Assembly (NCBI GenBank): GCA_021234155.1
Contig: JAJEKV010000430.1
Coordinates: 62,001-126,000 of the forward strand
Direction of reading: 5' to 3'
DNA: 64,000 bases
DNA from: Isoetes taiwanensis
Taxonomy: Eukaryota; Streptophyta; Lycopodiopsida; Isoetales; Isoetaceae
In this document: in pieces, positions 43,657 to 54,964 of the stretch
How positions within the stretch are numbered: the stretch's first letter is position 1
Layout: each line of letters opens with the position of its first letter
Made by a program: the position numbers and the translations under genes
The notes under the pieces: generated by a model
What the model was told of the DNA's origin: nothing
Seen by the model: the letters and a program-made list of their open reading frames with translations, nothing else
Databases searched by the model: none

Positions 43657-44452
43657 TCACCCTTTATGTTTGATACAGGGAAGGAACGTTGCATTGATGT
43701 TTTTGGTAAGGTTCTGTGCAGGCACTACAGTGATAGCCAATGCATCAGCCATGCTGCTCACAAGCTTACTCATGACTTCATACTTGTATGATCGCACTAC
43801 AATGGACTGGTCGGCCATTGCCATACTTTTGCCAAGCTCTGTGCGTAACATTTTGGCAATGCCATGGAATATGTAGAGTTTTGGGTTGCTTTCAGCCCCC
43901 TCGAAATGATACCCAACAAACATAGTGCGCATCTCTTTCATGCTTGTCAAGGAAGAAGCTTGAATTATGAGCTGCCTAATTATGATGGTTGGCTCTTTAA
44001 TGCCACTTTCACCAACAAATGACGCAATCTCCTTCAACAATGCCTTACAGTCTCCTTTGGCATGGCGAAATTCTTGTTTAGCATAGAGTACCAATGGCAT
44101 GTAGACTCCAAAGCCTACCAGGGCCGAAAGTAGACCTCCGAACCCTTTGGATTCGGCTGCAGCATCCCCGCTTGCATTGGGGATATAGTTGACGCTCGCC
44201 ATGGCAGTGGCAAGAAAAGTGGAAAGGACATCAACATGAAGCTTTGGATTCAAAAAGTCTCCTCGCCACCTTTGAAGGAGGCCCTTCGAACAAGTTGAGA
44301 GCACTAGCCCGGCTAATGGCTTTGCCAATGCTAGCGGCCTCCGGAAGAAGATCATCATCTTCTGCTCTCCTTTTGATCTTCTTGCCACCCTCATGATGGA
44401 ACAATTCTAAGTTACGGAGAGCTTGCTCGGCAGTCAGAAGAAGAGGAGCCAT
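43657..44452 (-). CDS. Family 2 copy 1: unknown protein, about 180-260 aa
   Basis: I do not recognise the family. One open frame spans 44,394-43,657; inside it an ATG at 44,202 (MASVNYIPNASGDA) lines up with the start of family 1. Conserved blocks: ESKGFGGLLSALVGFGVYMP, GDCKALLKEIASFVG, SLTSMKEMRTMFVGYHFEG, SIVVRSYKYEVMSKLVSSMA and PAQNLTKNINA near the C-terminus. An upstream frame (44,452-44,231) encodes MAPLLLTAEQALRNLELFHH and LLPEAASIGKAISRASALNL, and the MAPLLL start is also conserved in copy 2. The protein may therefore begin there and be split by a small frameshift near 44,270, giving about 260 residues. The LVGFGVYMPLVL stretch is hydrophobic but short for a membrane helix. No catalytic motif is seen. 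Confidence 0.65.
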
Positions 44453-44504
44453 CCCTCAGCCTACAATCTACTTGATCTTACTCTTGTTCAATGTAAACTT
44501 AAAA

Positions 44505-44830
44505 ATAATCTTACAAATTGATGATGATTTTTAATATGAACCACCATTGGTTTTGCAATGGAGTGTGAAATTTTAAACTAGTACAAAAAAAATAATATGA
44601 ACCACCATTGGTTTTGCAAAATCGATATATGCATAAAACACATCTCTTAAACTATTGATGATTTTAAAAAACTATTGTACGACTGTAAAATTCATGTAAT
44701 TAAACATGATATAAACTAGCAATGATTTTGCTAAATCAATGTATACTTAAAAATAATCTTACAAATTAATGATGATTTCTAGAAACTAGTACAAAAAATA
44801 TGATATGAACCAATATTGGTTTTGGATAAC
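44505..44830. repeat. Diverged AT-rich repeats upstream of family 2
   Basis: AATATGAACCACCATTGGTT occurs at 44,534 and 44,596, and a drifted form at 44,803. CTTAAAAATAATCTTACAAA occurs at 44,499 and 44,749. These are drifted copies of a unit of about 60 to 250 bp lying just upstream of the family-2 start, in a possible promoter region. Confidence 0.6.
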
Positions 44831-47335
44831 CAAGAAGGATGCATGGTTTTTTTTTACATTATAAAAAAACCACATACATACTGGTTTTCATGTTAACTTT
44901 TTATACAAGTTCATTTTTTGGGGGCCTTGTGAAAGAAATAGATAAGGACGAAAAAAATAATAATCCAAAAGGCGGGTTATCCACGACCGGAAGATGCATA
45001 CATGCACTCGGTAGCGAATTCTAAAGCTACGAGAACATGGCTTTCGGGGTTCTTAAGGCAAAGTGGTGGCATGTTCTTACCTTACGGCAATAGTTAACTT
45101 TTTGAAATCTGATCTGCCAGCTAAAATCTATGCGACATGCAATTTGCAATCGTGGAGCAAGGTGGATAAGAATGCCCACGAAACCCAAAAACCCGTTCGA
45201 AATAATAGCACGAAAACTTGTCCCCATTTTCGAAAGGATGGAAATATTTCCGACGTAGAAAACCACAAAATCTTAGGAAATCGGTTAAAAAAAAATCCAA
45301 AAACATTCCACCATACCAGAAAATCCCAATTTAACAAGATTGATTTTTCCTTAGAGAATTTCAAGCCCTAACCTTTTGCATCTGCTTCCTCAAAGTAATA
45401 ATTTTCCAACATTTAGGGTTTTTCCCCCAAAGTAATAATTTTCTAAGGTGCACAATGTGTGATCAGTTTTTCTGGTAAACAATCCAGTTCTATTGTGCTT
45501 TAGTACTTATGGCTACATCCCTAACCTTTTTATCATTGCAAATCCTCCTCCACTAGCCCAAACATGCTTATATGCATTTAAGCAAAAGGAGCTATAGTTC
45601 TAATGAGCATACCCAGTTCCTGCTACTACGTTCTCCACAGCCATATCTGAAACTGGTCCTTCTCAAGAGCCATCAATCGTTAAGACATCTGGCAGTAGAA
45701 TCTGATAGAATCATGTATTAAAACGTCACACAATGCATGATTTTCTAAAAGAACAAGTGTCGGCTGCAAGATCTGAGCACAACTTCCCAAAAAGGCCACG
45801 TGTCGGCTATATTGAATTAGTTAGGAAGAAAATACTTAATAAAAAAGAAAACTGCATTATATAGTATAGATTAGATTTAGCCCTATATGTTTAACAAATC
45901 CTATACATCTAACGTCGAGATAGCTTGCCCTCAAAATCTTATGGGCGTTGACCTTGTGGCGTTCACAGGTTAACAACTTCTGCCATCATAACTAGCCTAC
46001 CGATATTATGCTGATGTCCAAGTGTTACAATTTTTTTATCAAACGATTGAAAAGATATAAAATAATCGTCATTTCAACACACGAAATATACAATCTGCAT
46101 ATACTGCAACAAAAAATACACTTGCAAGTCATACTCTCATAGAAGCAACATGGCTCCCCCCTGATGCCGAGAGCAGACCATAATCCAACACCAGAATTTG
46201 GAGGTAGAAGCAAGACAGAAATGGATGCATGCAAATCAGGAGCGTAATCCAAAACGGAAACTGAAGCAAGAACAAAAATGCAACAACAAGACCAGAACAA
46301 CCAAGCCCCTTTTCTTAAGTGCCTTAAAATCTTACGAACGATGCGGCCATGCGCTGCTGTGATTCTTGGTAGAGAGTTAAATCTTATTGAATTCTACACA
46401 TAAACACCATTGAAAGAATGCGATTTTTTTAAAAATCCTAAATATTAAGACCTTGTAAAATTGACACAAAATGATCTTCTGCAAACTTATGCAAAGTCTG
46501 CCAGCAAATACAACTACATGACAAAGGTATGGTTTGCACAAAGAGAAAGCTTGCGTGTGCTTCATTCAGTATATTTAAATATTTTAGGTAGGAAGTTGTT
46601 GTGGTATGGATATTCAAAATGTCATTCAATCCATCAAATGCAATCTCACATGGCGACACCTGTCAATCGTAAAGTAGGTTACAATGGCCTGGTTATTTTA
46701 TACCTAGTGTTATTGCGCACTTCCAAATTGTCAAAAAGTTCAAACAGATATGGGCAAGATGATCATATAGCTACAAGACCCATGCTGTATCATTCCTCTT
46801 TGTTGGAGATCTCAACAATTATGTGTCAAACACGCTCTTGAAAACATTTAGTGCCAATATTACAATAACAAGCTACTATTATAATTACTTGTGATATGTA
46901 AGCAAACAAGATGGCATATTATGGATTGTACAATTATTGATACTAATAGCAATATTTATAGCGTCATAACAAAGTCACTTATGCTGTGGGTGACACAAAG
47001 AGTGAGGCTATAAGTGACAAATATTGTGGCACCTATAGCGTCATCCATATCTGAATGTCACAATTAATGTCATAGTGTATACTCTTCACTGGTCTGGTGA
47101 CGTTTTGATGACACAAATTGACTCCTCTTATAGTTAAATAAGCTGCTGGATGAGTAAGGCAGACCGTTTATTTTAAAGTATTACTCATACAAGACTAGTA
47201 CCAATTCTTTAGGCTGCCCTTATATAGATCAATGGTCATAGACTTTGTGAGGTTATGGTAATGTTAAAGTTATGTTACACACCAACATATATACAAATGT
47301 TGCTGTGAGTAATAGGCAATGGTATAAAAAATGCT
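44831..47335. other. No gene seen; AT-rich intergenic DNA
   Basis: Open stretches here (for example 45,063-45,371 plus, 46,025-46,300 minus, 46,461-46,841 plus) have no recognisable motif and AT-biased composition. 46,960-47,130 has several short direct and inverted words (GTGACA, TATAGCGTCAT) that may be the remains of a small element. Confidence 0.4.
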
Positions 47336-47339
47336 CAAA

Positions 47340-47962
47340 GTGGCACACCTTTATTACTTACAGGGTGAGCAAAAGAACTTATACATGCAATGACTTAAAA
47401 AGGAATCAAATGATAGAATGCATTTACTAGCATAATACATAATCCTTTCTAATCTACTTATCACATGTGTTTTTCTTGTTTCGCACACAAGTATTTGTGG
47501 TGTGAACACAAGCACCATGAAGTCACTGGGGGAGCAAGAAGAGAGCATTGATGTTTTTGGTAAGGTTCTGTGCAGGCACTACAGTGATAGCCAATGCATC
47601 AGCCATGCTGCTCACAAGCTTACTCATGACTTCATACTTGTATGATCGCACTACAATGGACTGGTCGGCCATTGCCATACTTTTGCCAAGCTCTGTGCGT
47701 AACATTTTGGCAATGCCATGGAATATGTAGAGTTTTGGGTTGCTTTCAGCCCCCTCGAAATGATACCCAACAAACATAGTGCGCGTCTCTTTCATGCTTG
47801 TCAAGGAAGAAGCTTGAATTACGAGCTGCCTAATTATGATGGAACAATTCTAAGTTACGGCGAGCTTGCTCGGCAGTCAGAAGAAGAGGAGCCATCCCTC
47901 AGCCTACAATCTACTTGATCTTACTCTTGTCTATTGCTATCTTTGCGCAATGGCTCTTATCA
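47340..47962 (-). pseudogene. Family 2 copy 2, internal deletion
   Basis: The minus strand retains the C-terminal half (SYKYEVMSKLVSSMADALAI, PAQNLTKNINA) and its 3' flank, joined to the extreme N-terminus (MAPLLLTAEQA form). The 411 bp corresponding to copy-1 positions of about 43,988-44,398 are missing. The junction lies at ATGATGG, which occurs at both deletion edges in copy 1, so the loss can be explained by short direct repeats. The frame is lost. Copia-3 inserted 70 bp upstream of the start remnant. Confidence 0.85.
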
Positions 47963-48242
47963 TGTTGGATAATCAAGTCCACGAGAATCCACTCGGCCCG
48001 AGGAATCTCGGATTCCACCCGTTCAACCACTTCTTATTTATTGTTCTTGTTCTATTTCTATGTTTAGTTTCCGAGCCATAAATGGACTCAACTTCTTTGT
48101 ATTCATTGGAGATTCTCTTGCTTCTATAAAGAGAACTGCGGGACGGATGAATGAACAAGCTTCTATCTGTCTACATCTGCGCCTTGTTCATTCTGTGGTT
48201 GTTTTCTGGTTCTGCGGGTTTATCTAGTTTATATAACCTTAC
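47963..48242 (+). repeat. Copia-3 5' LTR
   Basis: Starts TGTTGGATAATCAAGTCC and matches 52,357-52,632 closely. The last bases differ (ATATAACCTTA here, ATAACCTTAACA at the 3' LTR), and the following TTGGTTATGGGCCCA is only a weak match to the usual PBS. Confidence 0.9.
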
Positions 48243-48387
48243 TTGGTTATGGGCCCACACACAAGCTTCTAAGCGCCTTAGTAGCCATCGATTTTTGTTC
48301 TTCCGTTCTTGTCAAGAACTACGCTTTCTTGTTTCATTTGTGTCTCTCTCCTTATTAAAAAAAAAAAAAATTTCCTTGCAAAGCATC

Positions 48388-49190
48388 ATGGATGCAAGCT
48401 ACTTACCATCTCGCCCTCTTTGAATGGCGTTTGATTCCTCGCTTCAGCGGCAAAAACTTCCAAATGTGGAAATGGCGATGCAAATGATTCTTGAGGACAA
48501 AACGACTTTGGGAAGTTTGTGAATCAGAACTTCGCTTCTCCCGACCAAGCTCACGAAGGTCACGAACCGACCATTGAGGTTATAATTGACATCCCTCCTC
48601 GGGCTGATTTTCTTGAAAAGATAGGAAGGCTAGATTGATCATTTCAACTAGCTTGGATGATACTCACCGCAAGGCTTGTCAAGGGAGCCAACCGTGCAAA
48701 GGGAGATGTGGAAGATTCTCCTTCATCATTATGAGTCTACAAGTCCGGCAACAGCTTGTGTTGAGAGGCGTCAAAACGTCTCTATGAACTTCATCTTGAG
48801 AAGATGAAAAAGTGTGTATGTTATTGAACAGCTTGCCCAAAGCATTTGAAGGGTTGGCCATAAATCTTGAAGGAAGATTGGATGATTACACTTTTGATAC
48901 AGCATTAGATCGGGTCAAGAATGAAGCTCTTCTTCAGCAACAAATGAATCCATCAAAGGGGACTGATTCCCTCATGCTTGCTGATCTCAAGACAAATGAA
49001 AAGAAAGATACCAGGAAGCCAAAATTGGATAGGACCAAGATCACTTGTTACAGATGCCAGAAGGGAGGACATCTTGCAAAAGAATGCAGAGCTCCAGCAC
49101 CTATTCCATCACCAACAATTGGGCAAACTCGACCTCCAGTTATTGAGCAAAACAACATGGTACAAGATTTTCTTTACCAGCCACTCGGAG
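48388..49190 (+). pseudogene. Copia-3 gag, broken
   Basis: Gag probably began at the ATG at 48,388 (MDASYLPSRPL), 146 bp after the LTR. The next segments in other frames read FEWRLIPRFSGKNFQMWKWR and RTKRLWEVCES, typical of UBN2-type copia gag. 48,812-49,195 is open and contains LLNSLPKAFEGLAINLEG and one zinc knuckle, CYRCQKGGHLAKEC, that binds element RNA. Multiple stops lie between. Confidence 0.85.
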
Positions 49191-50520
49191 TTTGATGATC
49201 TTTATCCTGCAGATCCTACTTGGTATTTGGATTACGGAGCCACAAGCCATATGTCCCCAAATCGATCAAATTTCATTTCCCTCGGTCCCTTCTCTAGTCA
49301 TCGTCGGTATTGATGGGTGACAATCATCATCAATCCGGTCATAGCATCCGGGCCATTGCAATTCCACTTCAATCCGGTTGCATCAAGCTTGTCGCGATGT
49401 CTTGCATGTTCACGGCCTCCACAAAAAATCTGCTCTCTGTTAGTAAGATAACAGATCTTTGGGTGAAGGTTGTGTTTACATCAAATCTTTGTCATGTGAC
49501 CAACAAGAAAAGAGATATATCGCCAACGCAATTGGATGCCGGAAATCTCTATCAAATTGAAGATGGCACCTCCATGGTTGAACAAACTAATTTGGTAATT
49601 GCTCCTCCTTCTAAGCATTCCATTTGGCATTACAGATTTGGCCATATCTCTCCAGCCCGTCTTCATCATATTGTCACAAAGAAGGGGTTAAGACCCAGCA
49701 TTCATTTGACTCCTTGTAATGCCTCATGAGTAAAACCACCAGAGTACATTTTCCATCCTCTGATTCACATGCCTCTCAAATCCTAGAACTGATCCATGGT
49801 GACATTTGCGGCCCCATTCAGCCAACAACTGTAAGTGGTGCTCGTTATATCCTCATGTTTCTTGATGATCATACAAGAAAAATGTTTGTCTATTTGCTGA
49901 GATCCAAATCTGAAGCCTTTGACCAATTTGTGGCATTTCAAGTGGAGTTTGAAAGATTTCTGAGGAAAGAAAGTGATCTCTTTTAGACCGATGGTGGAGG
50001 AGAGTTCGCTCCAACAAATTTGCAACCTATTGTTACGGCGGGGATACAACACCAAATTACTTCGCCTTTACTCTCTCGAGCAAAATGGGAGAGTTGAGAG
50101 AGCAAAAGAACCTTGGTGGAGATGGCTAGAACACTCCTAAACACCATGAGCATGCACTGTCAAGTATTGGGGAGAAGCAATTCTTACTGCGGCGTATATC
50201 AACAACGAGCACCTCATAGTGGCATTGAGCATCAAATTCGGAAGAATTATGGTCAGGTCAGCCTATTTCGTGAATCACCTTCGTGTCTTTTGGTGTAAAA
50301 GCATTTCCTCTCATGCATCTTGGTAGAAAATCCAAAATGGCCCCAAAAACAAAAGAATGCATGTTTATAGGCTATTGTTTGAATAGAAAAGCCTATAGAC
50401 TTCTAGATCTTCAATCCCAAACTCTGATTATAAGTTGTCATGTTTCCTTCAATGAGCATGAATCATGCTTTTTCAGATTGTGTCCCCGGCCCTGAGTCAT
50501 CACCAACCTTTGTTGTCCTT
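49180..50520 (+). pseudogene. Copia-3 protease and integrase, broken
   Basis: The protease reads YLDYGATSHMSPN, where relatives have Asp-Ser-Gly, so the active-site Ser is replaced by Tyr. GAG_pre-integrase: SIWHYRFGHISPARLHHI. Integrase: LIHGDICGPIQ (first Asp), MFLDDHTRKMFVYLL, then an in-frame TAG at 49,984 just before TDGGGEFAPTNL (second Asp), and LEQNGRVERAKRTLVEMART (the Glu region) in a shifted frame. A later segment reads LGRKSKMAPKTKECMFIGYC. Frames change at least five times. Confidence 0.85.
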
Positions 50521-50819
50521 TCGGATATTGAGTCCTCATCTATCTCGATATTCCTACTATCCACGAAACTCGGCCACTTGATTACTGCTTTGAAACTTCG
50601 ACCCATCGAATCGATCTATGCACGATAGCCTACAACATCAATCCGATGTACTTGAACCACTTGAACCCTCTCAAGACACATCCTCTGCTTTGCCATCGAA
50701 TCTAATGTTCAAGCCGGACCCATTAGGACCAAACGCCTTCCCTTCGGTGCGGAGCAAAGACTATAGTCTTACTATCATTGATTCTCCAAATGAACCATTA
50801 TCCTATCATGATCTTTGTC

Positions 50820-52345
50820 ACTAGTGCGAGAAAGATCTCATTGGCTTCTCGCCATGCAACAAGAGTATGACTCAATTTTACAAGCGGGAACTTGGAGCTT
50901 GGTTCCAAGACCTCAAATCACTCCATTGTTGGCTCGAAATGGGTATACAAACTGAAAATACTTGATGATGGATCAGTTGAAAGGTATAAAGCCAGATTTG
51001 TTGCGGAGGCTTCACTCAAATTCACGGAGTTGACTTTGATGAGACATTTTGCGCCCGGTTGCGAGAATGGTCTCTATCGAACTATCTTGGCACATGCCAC
51101 AATCAATCATTACTTTGTCCATCAAATGGATGTAACAAATGCTTTTCTTCATGGAAGTTTGCGGGGAAGATGTGTACCTAGAACAACCTGAAGGATTTGT
51201 TCAAGGGTCCGCTCAAGAAGCATTATGCAAACTCCACAAAGCCTTATATGGTCTCCGGCAAGCTCCTCGTGCATGGTATGAGCGACTTCATTCTGCTCTT
51301 CTTAATCTCCATTTCCAACCAAGCCTTTGCTGATCCTAGTGTCTATTTTCGTTTTGAACCACATCCACTCATTCTTTTATGCTATGTGGATGATCCGCTA
51401 ATAGTAGCTGCCACCGAAAAAGACCTTGAGACATTGAAACATCAGCTGGTCATGAATTCGCATGAAGGACTTAGGTTGATTCATTACTTTCTAGGTCTTG
51501 AGATTAACTACAATCAAACTGGCGGCACCATGTCTCTTACTCAATCCAAATATCTTGCCAAACTACTTGCCGATACCTCCATGTTGTCCTGTAATCCTAT
51601 TTACACACCCTTAGAATTTGGTCTCATTCTGCTCCCGGATGATCCGGCATGCTCCTCTCAATATCAATCTCTTGCAAAACAAGTATAGGAACATCATTGG
51701 AACCTTGAATTTTGCAGCCACCTCCACTAAATCGTCGACCTTGCATTTCCGGTCTGTAAGCTCGGCCCGGTTCCTTATTAATCCCAAGCAAACCCATTGT
51801 CAATCTACGAAACGATGTCTCCGAGATATCGCAAGGAAGTCTTCATCATGGCATTCACTACCATGCAACCGGGAATCGTGAGATCATTGCATACTCGATT
51901 CGATTGGGCAGGTTCTCATCATGATGAAAATCCACCAGGGTACTTGTTTTGTGTTGGTTTGGAGCACCCATAAGTTGGAGTAGCTCAAAAGTAAATGTGT
52001 GGCACAATCTACCCGCGGAGGCGGGTATGTAGCACTTGCTCGTCTTTGGAACGAGGCAATCTGCGGCAACGCTTAGCTGCGGAATTACATATCGGCGGTC
52101 TAGTATGTTGATGCACTGAGACAATCGTGGAGCCTTGGCAATCTCCCATAATCGGTTATGCATCAAAGAATGAAGCACATCGACATCAAATATCATGTTG
52201 TTGGGATCTTGTCGGTCAAGGTATTTTCTGATTTGAAGCATTGTCCTACTTCCGACATGTTAGGCGATATTCGACCAAGGCATTAGCTAAACCCAAGTTT
52301 GAGCGATTACGCTAGCCATGGGATTACTTCCACCAACTCACGTGA
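50820..52345 (+). pseudogene. Copia-3 reverse transcriptase and RNase H, broken
   Basis: Reverse transcriptase blocks in shifting frames: VGSKWVYKLKILDDGSVERY, KARFVAEASLKF, HQMDVTNAFLHGSL (catalytic Asp), LEQPEGFVQGSAQEALCKLH, YGLRQAPRAWYERL and LLCYVDDPLIVA (YVDD active site). Then QSKYLAKLLADTSMLSCNPI. RNase H is heavily decayed: STRGGYVALARLWNEAI and HIDIKYHVV can be recovered around 52,010-52,200. The remainder runs into the polypurine tract at 52,351. Confidence 0.87.
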
Positions 52346-52350
52346 CTTGA

Positions 52351-52356
52351 GGGGGG
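52351..52356 (+). other. Copia-3 polypurine tract
   Basis: GAGGGGGG directly precedes TGTTGGATAATC, the start of the 3' LTR. Confidence 0.85.
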
Positions 52357-52632
52357 TGTTGGATAATCAAGTCCACCGAGAATCCACTCGGTGAGGAATC
52401 TCGATTCCACCCGTTCAACCACTTCTTATTTATTGTTCTTGTTCTATTTCTATGTTTAGTTCCGAGCCATAAATGGACTCAACTTCTTTGTATTCATTGG
52501 AGATTCTCTTGCTTCTATAAAGAGAACTACGGGCCGGATGAATGAACAAGCTTCTATCTGTCTACATCTGCGCCTTGTTCATTCTGTGGTTGTTTACAGT
52601 TCTCTGGGTTTATCTAGTTTATAACCTTAACA
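52357..52632 (+). repeat. Copia-3 3' LTR
   Basis: 276 bp with TG...CA ends, followed by the TATCA duplication. It differs from the 5' LTR at several short sites (ACGGGCC/GCGGGAC; TTTACAGTTCTCTGGG/TTTTCTGGTTCTGCGGG), so the insertion is older than Copia-1. Confidence 0.92.
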
Positions 52633-52699
52633 TATCAAACAAGTAAGTTACTACTTAAACGGATCTCTTACTTAACCGTGCCATGTGAAGCTCTGAAAG

Positions 52700-53058
52700 C
52701 GATGATTCATGGGAAATGCTGACTGAAGTTCGCTACCGTAATTAGAGGGAACTTCCGATCGTGGTTCCATGTGAAACTGAGAATGCAATCCTGAAGCTGG
52801 AGCCGCCATTTACAATTTAATACTCCAACGATCTGCATGGAAAAATGCTTTGATGCTCTCTTCCAACCATAATCACAGGGAACTTCTGAACGTGGTGCCA
52901 TGTGAAAGCATTCCTGAAGATGGACATGGAGCCGCCATCTAGAATATAATACTCCCAACAAATTCATGGGAAATTGCTCGGGATGGTATTGTGGTGAAAC
53001 AGCCCATGTGAACACAAATTACCTGAGCTGCTAACAGCCCATGTGAACACAAATTACA
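52700..53058. repeat. Tandem repeat, about 125-bp units
   Basis: A unit containing CATGGRAAA..GCT, AGGGAACTTC.GA.CGTGGT, CCATGTGAAA, TCCTGAAG and GGAGCCGCCAT occurs twice, with a third partial copy, over 52,700-52,995. It is followed by an exact duplication of AACAGCCCATGTGAACACAA (53,000 and 53,035). No gene is seen from here to 53,600. Confidence 0.7.
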
Positions 53059-53625
53059 GTAAGCTTTATTTAAGAGGAGGTCCTTGTGGGCCGAAATGAC
53101 TGGCTCTTTGCTTGGGCCGGGAATTCCTTATATAAAGAGCGTAGCGCATTATCCCGATGCAGCCCGGCTGATATCCCTGTCGGCCCAGCGCCATGCCATG
53201 AAAGCCACGTCGAACCCATAATGGCTCATTTGGAGCCTAAATGGCTCGATCAAATTTTTGTTCAAGCGATGCGGCACTAAACTATGAAGGCGCCGGACCC
53301 TAAACTCTGAAGCACAATCGGTGATGGTTCTAGATTGCCGACTTCTCGTCGCAACGGCTCAACCCCGGTACCGGTGGTCCCTATCTTTCCCTCATTGGCT
53401 AAACGAAGGCGCCGCGCTTGAAGGCGGCCTCACGATGCTTTAAGTGACCTTCATGGCTTTCTTGAAGGCGGCTACAATTTTTTTGAGCCTTCATGGCTCG
53501 TTTGAGACCTACATCATGGCGAATTCTCTTCAGGTTTCGTCTATTCCATGCTAGGATACCATTATATGCATTTTACCTAACTCATTGTTTTTGGATTCCT
53601 TTTCATTTTTTGAAGATATGTTTCA

Positions 53626-54375
53626 ATGGATCAAGGCAAAGGGCTTCCTAAGCGCCAAAAAAGTGAGATCAAATTCGAAATGCTTCCCTCCTTGAAATAT
53701 TTTTGGACTGAATTATCTTTCCCTCTTTTTATAGGGTTTATGATCGAAGGCGAAATTGCTCTATTTGTCCTCTTAGGTGCCATAGATTTTGGTTGCTCAA
53801 AATGGATCAACTGCTTGGCACTAAATCCAAACCACTCAAAAGTTCCCTCGGGTTATTCCTTCCTTCTTGTCATTTCCTACTCTTGCGGGGGAGAAAGTTT
53901 AAAATAAATATGGAGCTTTATTTCTCAAGTGAGTGTTCTTCCTCTAGTTGAGCGGTTTGAATTTCATATTGATGTTGTTGTGGTGAAGGTTTTGTTGGCA
54001 TAGCATAGTAATCTTCTTATGCTATTGTGGCCATTCTTTTCCTGTTTCGAACCAAAAATGCAAACTAAGGGGGGAGGGTGATTTCTTCCTTGGAACCAGA
54101 TTCAAATCCACGTAATTCCTAAACCTCAAAAGAAAAAGGCCAAAAACATCTCTTTTTCTCAACCTTCAAATGACCTCTTAGGGAGAAAACATATCAGGTC
54201 CATGGCTAGAGGTTCTTGGACACTTGATCAAATGCTAGAGGCAAGGGAGGCTGTAGATGATGGTATTTTGAGCATGAGAAAGTCTACTGCACATTATGGG
54301 ATTCCTCTAACCCAGGAGAAGAAGACGGTGATCGCACCTCATCGGGAAGAAGAACCACGCCTTCTTAGGTTTTGA
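53626..54375 (+). pseudogene. Transposon-like fragment with a pipsqueak-type HTH
   Basis: An open stretch from the ATG at 54,202 to the stop at 54,375 encodes MARGSWTLDQMLEAREAVDD followed by GILSMRKSTAHYGIPLT. The pattern W-x(n)-A-x-x-A-V-x-x-G-x-x-S-x-R-x-(A/S)-x-x-x-Y-G-I-P is that of HTH_psq, a DNA-binding domain found in pogo-type transposases and transcription factors. Upstream, 54,100-54,200 continues as a basic segment (PKPQKKKAKNISFSQPSNDL, LGRKHIRS). 53,626-53,907 is another open frame with no motif and may be unrelated. No DDE catalytic domain follows, and the downstream DNA turns into repeats. It is probably a truncated transposase or a captured DNA-binding domain. Confidence 0.5.
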
Positions 54376-54479
54376 GGAAACCCAAGCAAATAGTTGAAGC
54401 ACGACCCCCGCACTATGGCAACCACAAGACCTTAAACAATCCTCGCGAGAATCAAAATTTGAAAGAAAAATAACCGTCA

Positions 54480-54870
54480 ATGAGTTAGATGCCATAGGCA
54501 AGAAGACTCGGAGGCTCCAGGGCCACGCCGAGAAAGAAACAACAGCCGCGGAATGACCATCACGCGGAATGACCATCGCGAAATGACCATCCAGCGGAAT
54601 GACCATCCGCGGAAAAAAAAACAACCGATTAGTCTTTGCCTCGAAGGCTCTGGTATACGCCGAAAAAAAACAATAAATATGATCTCCGGGAGGCAACAAG
54701 CCGCAGCAGAGAGAAATCATGAATAATAAATATTGACTCAGAGGCTACAATGCCACACCGAGAGAAAACATTGAATGAATAAATAAAATACTAGTGCCAT
54801 GCCGAGAAAGAGTAAACCAATAAATATGCCTCAAAGGCTACAAAGCCACGCTGAGGAAATAAAGAATGCA
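54480..54870. repeat. Minisatellite block: GGAATGACCATC x 4 and GGCTACAA..GCCACGC repeats
   Basis: At 54,547-54,613 a unit of about 16-17 bp (GCGGAATGACCATC) occurs four times. Around it, GAGGCTCCAGGGCCACGCCG, GAGGCTACAATGCCACACCG and AAGGCTACAAAGCCACGCTG (starting near 54,508, 54,742 and 54,834) mark a longer, diverged unit. Confidence 0.75.
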
Positions 54871-54964
54871 AATTTAAAGGACATAGAAAAGGAAATAACG
54901 AACACGATCAAATGAAAAAAAACCATCAAGGGAGGGAGGATGAGGAAAACTGATAGGATAGAGA

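Larger units (their letters stand above)
47963..52632 (+). mobile_element. Copia-3: complete Ty1/copia element with decayed ORFs
   Basis: Two LTRs of about 276-280 bp flank gag, protease, integrase, reverse transcriptase and RNase H in copia order. The 5-bp target duplication TATCA is present at 47,958-47,962 and 52,633-52,637. A GGGGGG polypurine tract precedes the 3' LTR. The coding region carries many stops and frameshifts, so the element is dead although its structure is complete. Its proteins differ clearly from Copia-1 and Copia-2 (one zinc knuckle, different linker). Confidence 0.95.

Noticed and set aside
45063-45371. 102-codon open stretch on the plus strand, with an overlapping one on the minus strand
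   Set aside because: Lys/Asn-rich on one strand and Phe-rich on the other, as AT-rich DNA produces by chance. No motif, no conserved copy.
48243-48260. TTGGTTATGGGCCCAC as the Copia-3 primer-binding site
   Set aside because: Right position, but only a weak match to the usual TTGGTATCAGAGC, and the LTR end before it is altered. Not annotated as a separate feature.
53101-53540. Short repeats of ATGGCTC and GGCGGC as a coding gene
   Set aside because: No frame stays open for more than about 60 codons and no motif is visible.
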